Positions 21,901 through 34,351 of a stretch of 64,000 bases of DNA are shown one piece after another. The DNA lies in assembly GCF_046630445.1 (NCBI RefSeq), contig NC_092335.1:631956001-632020000 (forward strand), given 5' to 3'. The notes under the pieces are model-generated. The model was given only the letters and a program-made list of their open reading frames with translations, did no database searches and was not told where the DNA came from. The stretch comes from Rutidosis leptorrhynchoides (taxonomy: Eukaryota > Streptophyta > Magnoliopsida > Asterales > Asteraceae). Numbering within the stretch: position 1 is the stretch's first letter; each line of letters opens with the position of its first letter. A program made the translations under genes and the position numbers.

Positions 21901-24900
21901 TTTGTTTTCAGTTTCTGGTTGAGAGTCCTTTCAAAGGTATTCTAAGGGCATACAGCCTCCAAAATCGTTTGACTCAAATATTTAAGTTATTATTGTGTTA
22001 ATCTTTCATCTTTGTTATTATTGTATTTAAGTTATTATTGTATTAACCCTCGCCCATTTCATTCCTGCTAAAAACATGTTTCAACCACATGTGGTTTTAA
22101 ACCATTGCCCAACCCACCTGTCTTTCATATGATTAGGACGTGCAGTCCCAACAACCATGAATTATTAAAAAAAAAAAAAAACACACACACACACAATAGG
22201 ATAAACTAACCTGAAGAAGTGGATGGAACTTTCCGGAACACGCCTTTACAACCTCTTGGCCAACTATGCCGCCAAACATAGCCGCCATTGGATTAAGCAC
22301 GGCGCGAGCTCCATAAGAAAAATCTCTCAAAAGCTTAGGATTCAAATCATCCAACTTTTGATCTCCCGCACTATCATTCATACCAGTAGCAATTGAAATC
22401 AACTTTTGCGCGTCGTTTTCCGAACCCGCAACCGGAAACCGTCCCAATTCAGTCAAGAACTTATCGAGTGCTTGAAAAGCTAAATGCAAAAGAGGAGGGC
22501 GGTCAAACTTGGAAAAGTCACTCAGTAAAAACTCTCCCGGAGCTTTAATTGCTTCTTTCAAAGGCTTGAAATTCAAAACCTTTGGTTGTTTTACTTGAGT
22601 AACTATACCACCTTTTACATATGTACCGAATTTGGTCGTGTCTTCTTCGAGAAAAAACGAGTACGGTCTGCAAGATTTGACTTTTCTTGGTTTTCCATCG
22701 TTAAGTTCTGTCATACCGTTAACTTCAGAAAATATGACAAGATCACCATCTTGAAACTCGAGCCTTTCGTCGTCAACACATGTTACAAGTGCAGGGTTAT
22801 CGTTACTGATAGATGAAATGATGCCAGAATGTGGTTCTTCACCGTCAACATCGGTTACGGTGAAGTCGGGGCCGAAGTCGCAGAAAATGTTACCAAACAG
22901 TCCTCTTACTTCGGTCTTGATGAAAGCGATAGCAGGTTTATGGTTGTGGCAGTAATCGTTAAACTCAATAGCTGTTTTTAAGTCTATATTAGTGAAAACC
23001 ACAGCCTGAAATATCATAATGAATCGTCAATTTAGATTAACATAACTGTTAGTACGATATGAATTACTGTGGAAAAGGTACCAACAGAACACCAGATTAA
23101 CCATATAAATATATTTTAATTCCTCTGAAAAGTAGAAAAACAATACAGCGCCTGATTTATCAACACGGAACTTAAGAAAATGTATTAACACTTAAAATCC
23201 AATTATTGGGTTATTTATCTTAAACCAAAATCAACAATCTACATATGTTTGGAAGGCCAAATTTTAACACTTTAAAAAGACCATGTCTGATCAGTAGGGA
23301 TGGTAATCACAAGAGTCAACATTTCCTTGTTAGTTATTATGATAAGTAGTGTTCTGATACATCTTATTGTTGATTATCAATTGTCGATGATATTTGGGTC
23401 CGTTTAATGTTCCTAATATTTCTGGAGCAAGATGATTTTTTTTTTCACTAGTAACTACAAATCTACAATTATGCTACCAGGATATTTCTACTTAAACACA
23501 TCTCCAATGTTGGTACAGGGATCTGGAATATTTGTTCTGAGACAAATAATGCTTTTAAAAAAAATCACTAAGAATACTTCAATCAATTCTAAGTAGGTTC
23601 TATAAAAACAAAAAACATCACCTAGTTTTAATATTCGGCAACAAAATAAGATAGTAATAAAAAAAACAGCACACCAAGAATTAGCATATCCAAAGTTTTT
23701 TGTCAATGAAGCGGGTTCCTACAGCTCCTGAATCATTACTCATATGCCTTCCATGAACTTTAAACATCAAATCATTGCCAAACAAGATAGATGATGTTGC
23801 ACCTAGAGCTTTGTACATGTTCATACAGACAATCTTAAGTGCAAAGACTCTATAATGTGTCTTTATAGACCCATGAATACTACGCGAGAGAACACCCTAT
23901 ATCTTACTCCGTATAAGTTTTACGTTGTCAAAGAATGTTCATTAAAAGAAACGTGATCACTAATCCTTGTACAAATAGTACCGTTAAGTGGGGGAAGAAG
24001 TTGTCTAATGAAGATATGTTACGCACTCATAAATCAAGGGATCTAACACTTGCAATTTAATATCATGCTGAATGAAGTAGTTCCTACAGCTCCTACATCA
24101 TTAATCATATGCCTTTCATAAACTTTGAAACAACATATCATACCCAAACAGCATAGATGACGTTGCACCTAGAGCTTTGTCCATGTTCATACAAACATTC
24201 AAAATGTACGAAAACTCTAACGAGTCTTTGTAGACCCATAAATAGTACTACAAGAGAACACCCTGTATTAAAGAAGTTTTACAATGTCAATAAAGGTTCA
24301 TTCAGAGAAATGGGATCACTAATCCTTGAACAAATAGTAGTGTTTGTGGGGTAAGAAGACATCTAGTGATGATATGTTAAGCACTTAAAACCAAGGTGAC
24401 TAATACTTCCATGCTCAATTTCAATTCTTGAACAAATAGCATGTAAATACATTAAGGCATAATAATCTACATCAACCAAATATTCTAGAATCAAAGACAA
24501 TATCCAACAGCCGTCTTTGTCAGGTGTCAAAAAATCTAGCTCAGAACTTCAAATGTATCTTAATGGACAAGAGCCAGAATTGGAAGTTTCACTAGAGAAA
24601 TTATTTATCAGACAAAAAAAATACTAATAAATATGTTAGAATAATGCATTACAATACACACATGCTCAGTTTCAAATCTAAGTAACTCCAAACAAAACCA
24701 TTAAACTATTGTTGCAGACCTTTATGAGTTTACGGTAAATAGAAGCAACTATGTGCAGAGCTAAAATTAGGTTCTTAAAATTTGTTCCATTGTAATCAAG
24801 TACTCAAGTAGTGTACTTAGATAACCAATGCATTATAAGTACAAGTGATATCAATTGATACCTGATAGTTAGAAAGTTGTTCTTTAGTCAATTTTGTAGG

Positions 24901-25129
24901 CAAGGTGGAGACCAAAACTGCATTGTTGAGCTCTTGCAGCTTTTGGACAGATGCTAAAGCTCTATTCTTTCCAACATCATTCTCTGAAAAGATGAAATTA
25001 CTAGACAAATCCCAAAGTTCCACCGACTCTTCGTCGTGCAATGTCACAGACTTGACACCAGCAAGAATTAGATTTTTTGCTGCAAAAAAATATTAACATC
25101 AAGTCATTACAGAAGGATAACCAAATTGT

Positions 25130-25205
<76 letters not shown>

Positions 25206-26324
25206 GTTAGTCAATACACTTCAACGCATGTTTCAACACTAATATTAGCATTAATGTCTCATGTATTAGTTACAAATACCATCTGCATCATACAATTATG
25301 GGTATTTCAGTTGGTTCAAACGTATAAGAAGATGCTTAGAGGTTGATTTAAGATAGCTTTTTAAGCTAGTTTACCATAACTTGAAGTATTAGCAGTTATT
25401 AGCATTAGGGTATATATGACTATGAATCAGATTAGCAGATTAGAAAAAGCATGTAGAAACAATTGTAAGGAAACTAGCTTGTTACAACAATATGAACTTA
25501 TCTAACCACCCCTAACGCCCTAATTCTTAATGAACACGTTATCTGTGTCTGATTTGTCAAGTTATAATAATCACATCAGAAAAACTCAATATGTCTTTAA
25601 TCCGACAACATCACTATGCAATTGAATAAAAAACATAACTATATTTGAGACTATAATAGCACGATCTCATTACATTAATTAACTGCACACGTGAAAAAGA
25701 ACAAGATAAAAAGTATACAAGAAAAGATAAGATTGATTTAAGAAACGTGCAGCTCACAAATTACAAAGACCTAAACAAAAACCTCCAACTTAAGGCTATA
25801 AATACAATTGCATAATTAAACTAATTCAAGTCAACAATCAGAACTATTGATGCAACATACTTTCTCATGCATATTAAATATATGCACATAAAATGAATAA
25901 TACTTCATATTAAAAATAAATGTATGATGATATGTTTACCTATCTCTGCACCAAGTCCTTGCATTCCCGAAATTAGGACGTTAGACGCAAACAATCGCCT
26001 CATAGTCTCACGACCATAAACAGCAAGTTGTCTACTATGTAGATCTTCATCAATATCTTGCATTTGCACATTGTCGAATCCCATATTTGTTACTGACGGT
26101 TGTACAGAAGTACTACTGTTAGAATCACCACCAATACTGCTGCCGCTCTTCTTTCCGTCACAATCCGCCGAGGTTGTCGTAGTTCTGGAGGTTATAGGTG
26201 AACAAGAAGAAGAGATCAAAACGCGTGGCTTTTTACGCAAATTATGATCAGATGTAGTATTATTATTATCACTAGTACTGCTATCTTCTTCATCAACAAC
26301 AATAGGTCTTTTCTTAGGTAGCAT
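18963..26324 (-). CDS. UBA1: ubiquitin-activating enzyme E1, UBA1 type (6 coding exons)
   Basis: E1 activates ubiquitin with ATP, as an adenylate and then a thioester, and hands it to E2 enzymes; it acts in nucleus and cytosol. Minus-strand exons: 26324-25940, 25079-24862, 23005-22211, 21762-20894, 20436-20004 and 19559-18963, all with GT/AG edges. They total 3,297 nt, 1,098 residues plus stop, close to Arabidopsis UBA1 (1,080). Residues 1-88 are Ser/Thr-rich with a basic KKPR patch; the E1 body starts at about [14 protein letters not shown] (92-105). The inactive adenylation half has [12 protein letters not shown]. The active half has the ATP loop [10 protein letters not shown] (about 515-524), and the catalytic cysteine is in PMCTVHSFP (about residue 674). 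The C-terminal ubiquitin-fold domain ends [10 protein letters not shown]. Everything looks intact. The start MLPKKRP was chosen because plant E1s begin this way; an upstream in-frame Met at 26363 lies in a probable 5'UTR intron. Confidence 0.96.
23714..24420. repeat. diverged tandem duplication in the largest UBA1 intron
   Basis: Within the 1,856-bp intron (23006-24861) a unit of about 360 bp at about 23714-24080 is repeated at about 24084-24420. Shared words include GTTGCACCTAGAGCTTTGT, CATGTTCATACA, GAGAACACCCT and GATCACTAATCCTTG. The copies differ by many substitutions and small gaps, so the duplication is old. Confidence 0.75.
25132..25198. repeat. (TA)n microsatellite in a UBA1 intron
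   Basis: About 67 bp of uninterrupted TA repeats in the second UBA1 intron (25080-25939). It is likely polymorphic, and it creates spurious Tyr-Ile ORFs on both strands. Confidence 0.95.
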
Positions 26325-26339
26325 GTGGAGTAAAAAACT

Positions 26340-26609
26340 GCTGAATCCGCCACAAAACCCCATAGAAACCAAAATTAACAATACAGTTTTAAATAACTTA
26401 AGATCGGTATGTAAACATACTATAATTGAAGCTATAACACATAACGAACCAAAACGAAACCCTAACCCTAGGTATATATATTGCTTTGTAAATGATAACG
26501 CCATATACATATATACTAATACTAACAGTATAATATAATAGACAAATAAATCACGATTCGATCTGATAACAGAAACTGAATTAGCAAGGAAAGAAAGAGA
26601 TAACTTACC
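26340..26609 (-). promoter_or_regulatory. probable 5'UTR intron of UBA1 with telo-box
   Basis: On the minus strand a good donor CG|GTAAGTTATC lies at 26609/26608, about 285 nt upstream of the chosen ATG, and a plausible acceptor GATTCAG lies near 26340, just before the ATG leader. The interval contains AAACCCTAACCCTAGG on the plus strand (26457-26472), a telo-box motif that plants often place in promoters or first introns of genes active in dividing cells. The non-coding exon would be about 26610-26710. This is inferred from sequence only, and the acceptor is the weaker end. Confidence 0.5.
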
Positions 26610-26710
26610 GATTGATTAAAGGTATTTTTTTCCAGGAAAATATTCGGTGAAAATTGAAGATGCTCTTGCTGTTTGTTAATGTGCTTTGTGTGTGAGATGT
26701 TTCTAGACAA

Positions 26711-28010
26711 TTATAAACAGTTAAAATGTAATGGTGGTGAGCTTTTATTTATTATTATTTATATTTATATTTATTTATATTATATGAAGTATTTATTTAA
26801 TATTTAATACTCCGTATTTTAATTTGGGGTGGATGCGAAATTGTGATTGTGGAATACTGGAATGGAATTAAGGCGGTGGAGGACCGTAGTGGTTGATGTT
26901 TCTCGGGGTGAAACGTCAATAAACTATTATTATTGAATTCGTCATAGTTGGTAAGCCACTTAAACGATTACGGAGTAAAATATATATATACTCACCGATT
27001 CCAACATTATCTTGTTTGAATTTTATTGTTTTTTTTTAACGGTTATTTTTTTGACATCGGTTGATCATAGTAGGAGTAGGGTCAATATATACCACTGATC
27101 ATGCATAAAATAGTCCAAAGAGTTCGGTCTATGCGAGATCAACAATAAAGAGAAATTTAAGGGTTCCTTGAGTTTAACTCTCCGGTCCGGAGTACCGTGA
27201 GTAACCCTAATACGAGATGATGATCTCAGAAATGGTGGTTAAACATGACCCACCATCGTTCGAGTTAGTCGGAGTCGATGGCTCGTGGACGGTGTTAGGA
27301 TTTAATGTCCAAGGAACGTTACCTGAGAACCGTAGTTGACATATTCTGATTGCGCAGTAATGAGTGGTGTATTTCTCCATAACTCATGATGTGTTTATGA
27401 GCTCTGTTATGAGTATTTATAGGTGGGAATAGATGTCCTTTTCTTGCCACGTTGGAGGCGAAAAAGAGGGGACATAATAGTACAAAATAGTACTATTATG
27501 TCGCATAAACTATGCACTCACGTGGTCCCTTCCATATCATGTTATTGTGTCACATTCTGCTACTTGTACGATTATAAAGATTTCGTCTTTTATGTTTTGT
27601 ACCATCTTTTGTCTTATTCAGCCCACACGTTTATTCCATGTCTTTCTCCGGTTACGCAGTATTAGCGTGCGCGACGTCAGTTGAATTGCGTCATATGCTG
27701 CGCGTCATTGGCCTTTTGATGTATTTAGATGTGCAGTCACGGTTGGAGGCCTGCGCATAATGTTAGCGTATTTTATGCGCTTCATTAAGTCCCCCAGTTC
27801 TATGGTATGCGCAATTTATTTGCGTATGGCGTAAAACTATTGTCATTTCGTATTTAATTTTGACGTGACAGCTCTGACGCAATCATTATTGGGTTTCATA
27901 ACTGTCACTTCCGTAGTCAGCTCATTGAATTCCCTGCTTAACTGTCAGATCTCATCTGACACGTGTGCGGTTCAGATTCAATTGGTCTTCTCTTTCTTCC
28001 TTTTTTCTTC
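26711..28010. other. UBA1 upstream region and unidentified spacer or LTR-like sequence
   Basis: 26730-26810 is very AT-rich with several TATAAATA words on the minus strand, suitable for the UBA1 core promoter. From about 27040 the composition changes to moderate GC with short inverted repeats (CTCCGGTCCGGAG near 27180), and a perfect hairpin lies at 27471-27502. It could be the 5' part or LTR of the fossil element that follows, but no terminal repeats were matched. Confidence 0.4.
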
Positions 28011-28082
28011 CCTATAAATACCCTCAACTTCTTATTTTCATCTTTACTCTTATCCTCCTTCATTATACATGCACGTTATATA
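28011..28082 (+). promoter_or_regulatory. TATA box and CT-rich leader ahead of the Transposase_28-like ORF
   Basis: CTATAAATACCC at 28011-28022 is followed by about 60 nt of C/T-rich sequence up to the ATG at 28083, the layout of a plant pol II core promoter with a short leader. It may belong to an LTR or to a once-expressed element gene. Confidence 0.45.
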
Positions 28083-31000
28083 ATGGCTACAAGTAGCGCA
28101 TATATCGATTTTTCAAACGTAAGGTCTATTATGTCCGACGTTGGTCCGAAGTTTATAGAAAGTCTCATTGCGTGGTATCCTCCCATCAAAGAATTGAATC
28201 CGACTGTTTCTAGTTTTCGTGATCGCGCCAACCTCTCCCCCGCTAGGTAAAGTTGCAATTTACGATTTGGTTATGGAGAGGGGTAACATTCGCACTCCTA
28301 CCAATATTTACATGCTGGTGTTATCTCACTTCAACATTGGTGTTGGACAGCTGGACCCGAATAGTGCTTGCAGGGTTTCTCTGTTTTCAGATGTGGTGTC
28401 ATGCGCACGATTTTTCACTAACGGTAAATCTTTTTAAGAATCTTTTCAGTTATGAACGGCTCGATCGGGGCTGGTATAGTTTCAAAGATAATCAGGATTT
28501 CACTCATGAGATTGAATGGAAAATTCTTGCTTCCTGTAAGGAGAAATACTTCTTTGTTGACAACACTTTTATCCCTTCTTCCTGCGCCAACATATGTCGA
28601 TGGCATTATGGCTTTGTGTTATGCCCCGTACAAAACCATCGTGTACGAATCATCAACAACAGGATCATTACAAGGTTAAGTACTATATGCTGCAATAAAA
28701 GAAGTTGCATTCACGATAAAAAGGTGACGTCATAATCGACATCAAATGTTTTACACCAACAGTATGCTTCTACGAATAGCAAGCATGAATAAATGTATGT
28801 GACCCTTAGGTCGTTACAAAACATAGTTTCAAATGTATTAAAGTTTGAATGCAAGATAAACAGTTCATGCGGTGATAACACTAGAGCAGCGGGTGTCTAC
28901 GGCAAGACTAGTACACAGCGGAAGCAACCTTAAGCACCTGAGAAAAACATGCTTAAAAACGTCAACACAAAGGTTGGTGAGCTATAGTTTAAGTATAACA
29001 GTATGTAAGGTAGGCCACGAGATTTCAGTGCTACAAAGAGCGTTTCAAAACAGTATGATAAAGTATATGTTAACCGTGGGCACTTGGTAACTAACTTAAC
29101 GTTTATACCCCCTGAAAGTACACTTGACAAGTGCGTATGTTTACGAAGTATTAAACACTCGTTAAATACTAGCGCTACTAGCCCGAGTGGGGATGTCAAA
29201 CCCTATGGATCCATATCTAAGATTCGCGTTCACGGTTCAAAAACCAATGATTAAACGTTACCGAGCTAAAGGGAATGTTTATGCCGTTGTATAACCCACA
29301 TATATATAAGTTTAAGTACTCGTGCCTAGTATGTAAAACATAAAATTCGCATGTATTCTCAGTTCCCAAAATAAGTTAAAGTAAAAAGGGAATGCTATAA
29401 CTCACAATGATAAAGTAGCGGTAAAGTATGACTCGGAAAGTAAGCAAGTAATGAAGGTTGTCCAAATGGGTCCTCAACCTAAGTCAAATAGTACTAAGTC
29501 AGTAAATCGTCTGAAAAAGTTTAAAAGTATGTAAATAAGGTCTTAAAGGTCATCATCATTCATCATTAAACAAAAGGTGTAAAGTAAGTTTCGTTCATGA
29601 AAAGAGTTTAAAACAAAAGGCTGAGTTCGGTCAGTCACCACGGCCTCTATACCTACTGAAATAAGGTGAGACCAGTGGCCATGGCTCCGTATATGAGTCC
29701 TTTAGTTGTGGTAAAAATTACAGAAGCAAACTCGTCTTCGTTTGACCGTGGCGACGGTCTAAGTGCGAGTAGGTCAGAATTTTCAGCACAACGTTAAATG
29801 GACATAGTGACGATCGGAGGGCCATAAATCCTAAACCGTAACTCGGATTAAGACGAGTCCTATATGAAAAGTTATCTACTCGAACAGAGATATCTGAAAA
29901 TCATAATTACAGTAGCCCAGGTCATACGGATCAGATACAGAAACAGTAAAACATTAGGGTCAGTAGGTTTCTGTGGTTCTTGGTGCTCGATGCTTATCAT
30001 AGTTCTCATCCTTGATGCATATAGCTTCAAGTGTACAACTCGTTGATGTGTTTCTCGTTGATGTGTTTGCATCATTTTCACCAAGGTTCAACCATCATAA
30101 CCCAAGTGTAAGTCTAAGACATGAAGCACAACTCTTTTAAGTGTTGCAAGTGTTTTGATGAACCAAAGTTACATCAAAGTCTTAGATTTAACACATACAT
30201 GAAATATAAAAGCAATATTAACCAAGTTTTGACTATTATGACACAAGTGTAGGTCTAAGACATGTAGCACAACTCACTTAAGAGTTATATGAAGTTTGAT
30301 GAACTAAAGTTACATCAAAGTCTTAGATCCAACACATACATGAACTTTAAAACTAATAATAAGTTACAAACTTGAAAGTAAACTTATAAAATCAAGATCT
30401 TAAGTTGTAGAACATAGTTCTTAGTTTGATCTTGAAGATCCAAGACTCAAAAGTCTAGATCTAACATAAGTGTACAAAGTTATAATTAAAGAAAGCTTAC
30501 TTACATGTTCTTGAACTTTCAAAGTTAACTTTTAGTTCAAGATTAATGAGATCAAAGTTAACTAGTAACACTTGACCAATAACAACCAACAAACATGAAA
30601 TTAAAGTGCATAATGTAAAGAATAAACTAAGTAAACAAGTAACTAGTTCATGAGTTTCATACTTTAAAGATTCAAGCCTAAGTCTTGATCTTTAAGAAAG
30701 TAATCTTTAAAGTTTACTAACATGAATTACAAGTATGCTTTCACAACTCATGAACTTAAATCTTTTTAAAGCATTATATGTAGAACATAAACTAAAGAGT
30801 TTTGTTCTTGTATGTCTTGTAAGAACAAGATAAATGAAGAATGAAACTAGTAAGTTTGATTCTTGAAAACATGTAAGTAATAACTACAAGTAAGTAACAA
30901 CTACAACAAGTAACAAAACAATAATCAAAGAACAAGTGATGATGATGATTAAGGGGTGTTAGTATTCAGTTTTTAGCAAGGAAAGGAGGAAGGAAAAGTT

Positions 31001-32071
31001 CATAATACTTACAAGTATTTGAGAGGAAAAGAGAGAGAAAAAGTTGAGAGAATATTGCAAGTAAAAATGTGTGTGTTTGAATGAGAGAATACAAGTGAGG
31101 AGTTATACAAAAAAAAAATGAAACAAAACCCCACTAAATGGCCTCTTGGCCGTCGGTCAGCAAAAGGGGAAGGGAGGAGAAGAAAAACCACAAGTCACTT
31201 GCATGTAATTGACAAAGAAAGGTGGTTATAAGAGGTGTTGCATGGGAACTAGGTGTAAGGAGCTTGTAACTTGATTCCTTATGCACTAACTTACTAGTTA
31301 AACTTGAAAGTAACACTTACATGCTAAATGGGCTAATAAGTCCACTAAAGAAGTAGGGTGGGCTCTTACCATTAATTAAAGCCCAAGTTCCATTAATTTA
31401 TAATTAAATCCAATTAAAGCCCAAGTAATTAACTAATAACCATAGTTAATCAAAACGATTAATAAAACTTAATCATGAATGTAAATAATACTTGAAAATA
31501 TTATTCGTGCAAGTTTCGTGTGTCACAAAGATGTTTCGGGCATTCAAAAGTCATGTACGTGCAATCATGGCAACATGTAAATGTAATAACGTACATTCGT
31601 TTAATCACAAGTATTAATAATAATAATTATTAATAATTAACGTTGGAAAAACCAGGGTCGTTACACTTTGACTCTGATTTGATCAATGCGCCTTCAATGA
31701 GTTCTGCGGAGCGTGTTATGTTTGACAAGTGTGTATGGCAGTATTTATATATGCACATGCATAAGAACAATGCTTTGTATGCCGGTGGGATCTCGAAACA
31801 CTGGCCTTATCCCTGCTCTCGCCCATGTTTTATGCAGCATCCTAAGGGTTAGCATGTTTCCCATAGCGTTTTTGCTCTCCTTATTCGATGACTTAATTCA
31901 GACGTGTTTTTTTTTAGAGATAACATTTGCGAAGTATCTGAAGGTTGAGAAATTGGCTTACGCGACTCCTACTCATGTCCCGATACGCGGTTCTTCTATA
32001 TTGAAATTAGTAGTAGATTGCCTTATTATAATCTCAAAAATCCCAATTGATATAAGCAGATTCATCTTATG
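28083..32071 (+). pseudogene. 'putative gypsy type transposon' (Transposase_28-like) ORF, fossil, split by a solo LTR
   Basis: Plus-strand pieces at 28083-28610 and about 31666-32071 carry the signature of the plant Transposase_28 / 'putative gypsy type transposon' domain. This comprises a GKVAIYDLVMERGNIRTP-like block, NIYMLVLSHFNIGVGQLDPN, the ACRVSLFSDVVSCARFF block, a DRGWYSFKD-like block and KEKYFFVDN. Such ORFs accompany large Ty3/gypsy-related elements. The copy is broken in a few places. A possible intron precedes the piece starting near 31918 (acceptor after a T-run). LTRs, protease and polymerase were not found. The solo LTR 28617-31665 inserted later. Confidence 0.6.
28617..31665 (-). 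mobile_element. solo LTR of a gypsy-type element, minus orientation (about 3.05 kb)
   Basis: Read on the minus strand it starts TGTAACGACCCTGG (31665 down) and ends GGGGCATAACA (28617). CTTTG flanks it on both sides (28612-28616 and 31666-31670). It contains in reverse the islands common to the other long LTRs here: CTCACCAACCTTTGTGTTG near 28975 and GAGAATACATGC near 29360. It has no coding region or partner LTR. It interrupts the Transposase_28-like ORF. Confidence 0.75.
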
Positions 32072-32429
32072 AACACATAATCATTATTGCGCTGAACCTT
32101 AGATCGATTATAGTTGTGTTAACATGCCGATCTGACAATTTTGTGTAATGTTTATATTGATTACAAATTTTGTGTAATTATGAGGAGATGTTGTTAACGG
32201 AATAAAACCGAAACACGATATGTTTATGGAATAAAGCCGAAACATGAAATGTGTAGAAGATATATTGTCTAATATTGTTGCTTACTTTAATTTAATGGTT
32301 CGTACTCAATCTTGATTTTAAATTTAAGGGTTATATTTTTGATATGTCATCTCGTTTTAATTTTGTTTTGCTAATATTACTTTTATTATAATATATAAGA
32401 AAGATGTATCAAATGAATTGACATAAGTA
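32072..32429. other. spacer between the Transposase_28-like fossil and element D
   Basis: AT-rich, with two copies of a GGAATAAA(A/G)CCGAAACA word near 32200 and 32230. No gene seen. Confidence 0.4.
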
Positions 32430-33073
32430 TGTGATGACCCGGGAATTTCCGACCAAATTTAAACTTAATCTTTATATGGTTTCGATACGATAAGCAAAGT
32501 TTGTTAAGATTAAATTTCAAACATTTTAAACTATGGTCATACATTCATTTAACCTCGACTAAATTCAAATGATTCACGAACCATTAAACGAACTTAAATG
32601 GTTATATATGAATACGCGTATATATTATAACTTGATAACGTTAACGAAATATTAAGTATAAATACTTTACAATATAGTATTTGGTTCCATATGTTTGTCG
32701 ATGGAATTCCATAGTAATCAATTAATGTATTTTTCAACTGTATGGAAACACTTTTTCATATAACAAGACTTGTCTATCTAAACTGCCTTTGAATAAATAA
32801 ACGTAAGTTGAAATATTGGTTGTAACGTGTATTTAAAACGTGTTCATTAAATATATATGTTTTCAAATTAAGTATACGGTAGTAACACCCACCTAGTGAC
32901 GCAATTGATATTTTAAAACGATTAGTACTTGTATCCATTTAAATTCTTAAAAAGAAAAACGTTACGCGCTAAACTATTTTCCTAAATGAAATGAAAATAA
33001 ACTTTGAAAAATAAATAGTTTTGAAAAACTAAATGTTATATAGTTAGATGAAAGATTTTGGATACAAAATTTA

Positions 33074-33079
<6 letters not shown>

Positions 33080-33132
<53 letters not shown>
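33080..33132. repeat. (AT)n microsatellite in the LTR of element D
   Basis: About 53 bp of AT dinucleotide repeats inside the split 5' LTR. Confidence 0.9.
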
Positions 33133-33134
<2 letters not shown>

Positions 33135-34351
33135 ATCTCGTCATAAAACGTCTTAATTTAAAATAAAATATTTTGGAAAACAACGAGTCACTGATTTATA
33201 GAAGCAAATAACCACGACGCTCAAATTTTATAAGATACATTTTTACAAAGTAATTTATTGATGAATAAATCAAACTATTACTAAAGGTACACGTCGCGTA
33301 ACGAAAAAGGCTAGTTTTCTAAACGTACGAAAGTGCGCTCGAAAAACCGAAAGTGGTACATGAGTCGTGAGACCACGACCGTGCAATTTTTGTAAAAATT
33401 ATATTTTTACTACGCACGTAAATATAATATAATATTTAATTAATTCTAAGGATTAAATATATTATATATTAATTAATATATAAATAAATCTATATTACAT
33501 TACGTAGTATATGTGTAAAACAACCGAGTATCGGCAGAATAGTTCTGTAAATAAATTATCACGTTAAAAAAAAAATTATTATTATATGTCAAGTAGGGGG
33601 ACCGATTAGAAGGGTAGAGATAGATATATAAATCAAGTGTGCGCATGGTTCTGCTTTAAGTTATAATAATTCATCATCATCATCACATCATTCATTACTT
33701 CATATTATTTTAATCTAATTTTCAAAGTTGTGAGCTGTCAATGCTAGCTATCTATATCTATATCTATATATTAAAATTATCCTTAAATTCAAACGAATAT
33801 GAGAAATATGTCACATGTTTTCTTTTAAATTAATTGGGTGCCTATTCTTTTACTCCATATTCGAATGAGGACACGAAAGTTACAAATATAATTACAATGT
33901 CCTTTTATATATCACACATATCATACATATATTAATATTGCTAGTGGTTAGATTAATTATTATTATTTTTTTTTTTTGAAAGGCCAATAAAATTTTATTA
34001 GAAACAGAAAAGAGTACATCTTGAGAAATAAATTACAAAGAGCAAAAAGAAACTCGAAATGCTTATGAAAATACAACTACTCGACAATCTAGGCAGCTAC
34101 ATACAAACTAGAGGAAAACAACGCGGAGAGTAAGCTTTACAAGAGGGAGTGGTTAAGAAGATGAATAATTTTGTAGGAAAAAGCCATTCTCTCTACCTCT
34201 ATCATGGGCCGGAGACAACTTGTGAAAAACAAGCCGGGGAATGAAACTGAACACAGTACTGATCAATGTCAGCGACAAAGCATCTAGTACATGCCCCACT
34301 TAGCCCCGAGACACGAAGAGGGCGGGAGAACCCGGCATAAAAAACCTGCAC

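Noticed and set aside
25001-25346. Open frames of alternating Tyr-Ile residues on both strands
   Set aside because: They are translations of the (TA)n tract in a UBA1 intron; the same applies to 44691-45006.
33745-33950. Possible small Helitron (TCTATATCTATATATTAAAA start, CTAG before 33945)
   Set aside because: No GC hairpin before CTAG, and the region is simple-repeat-rich inside the LTR of element D.
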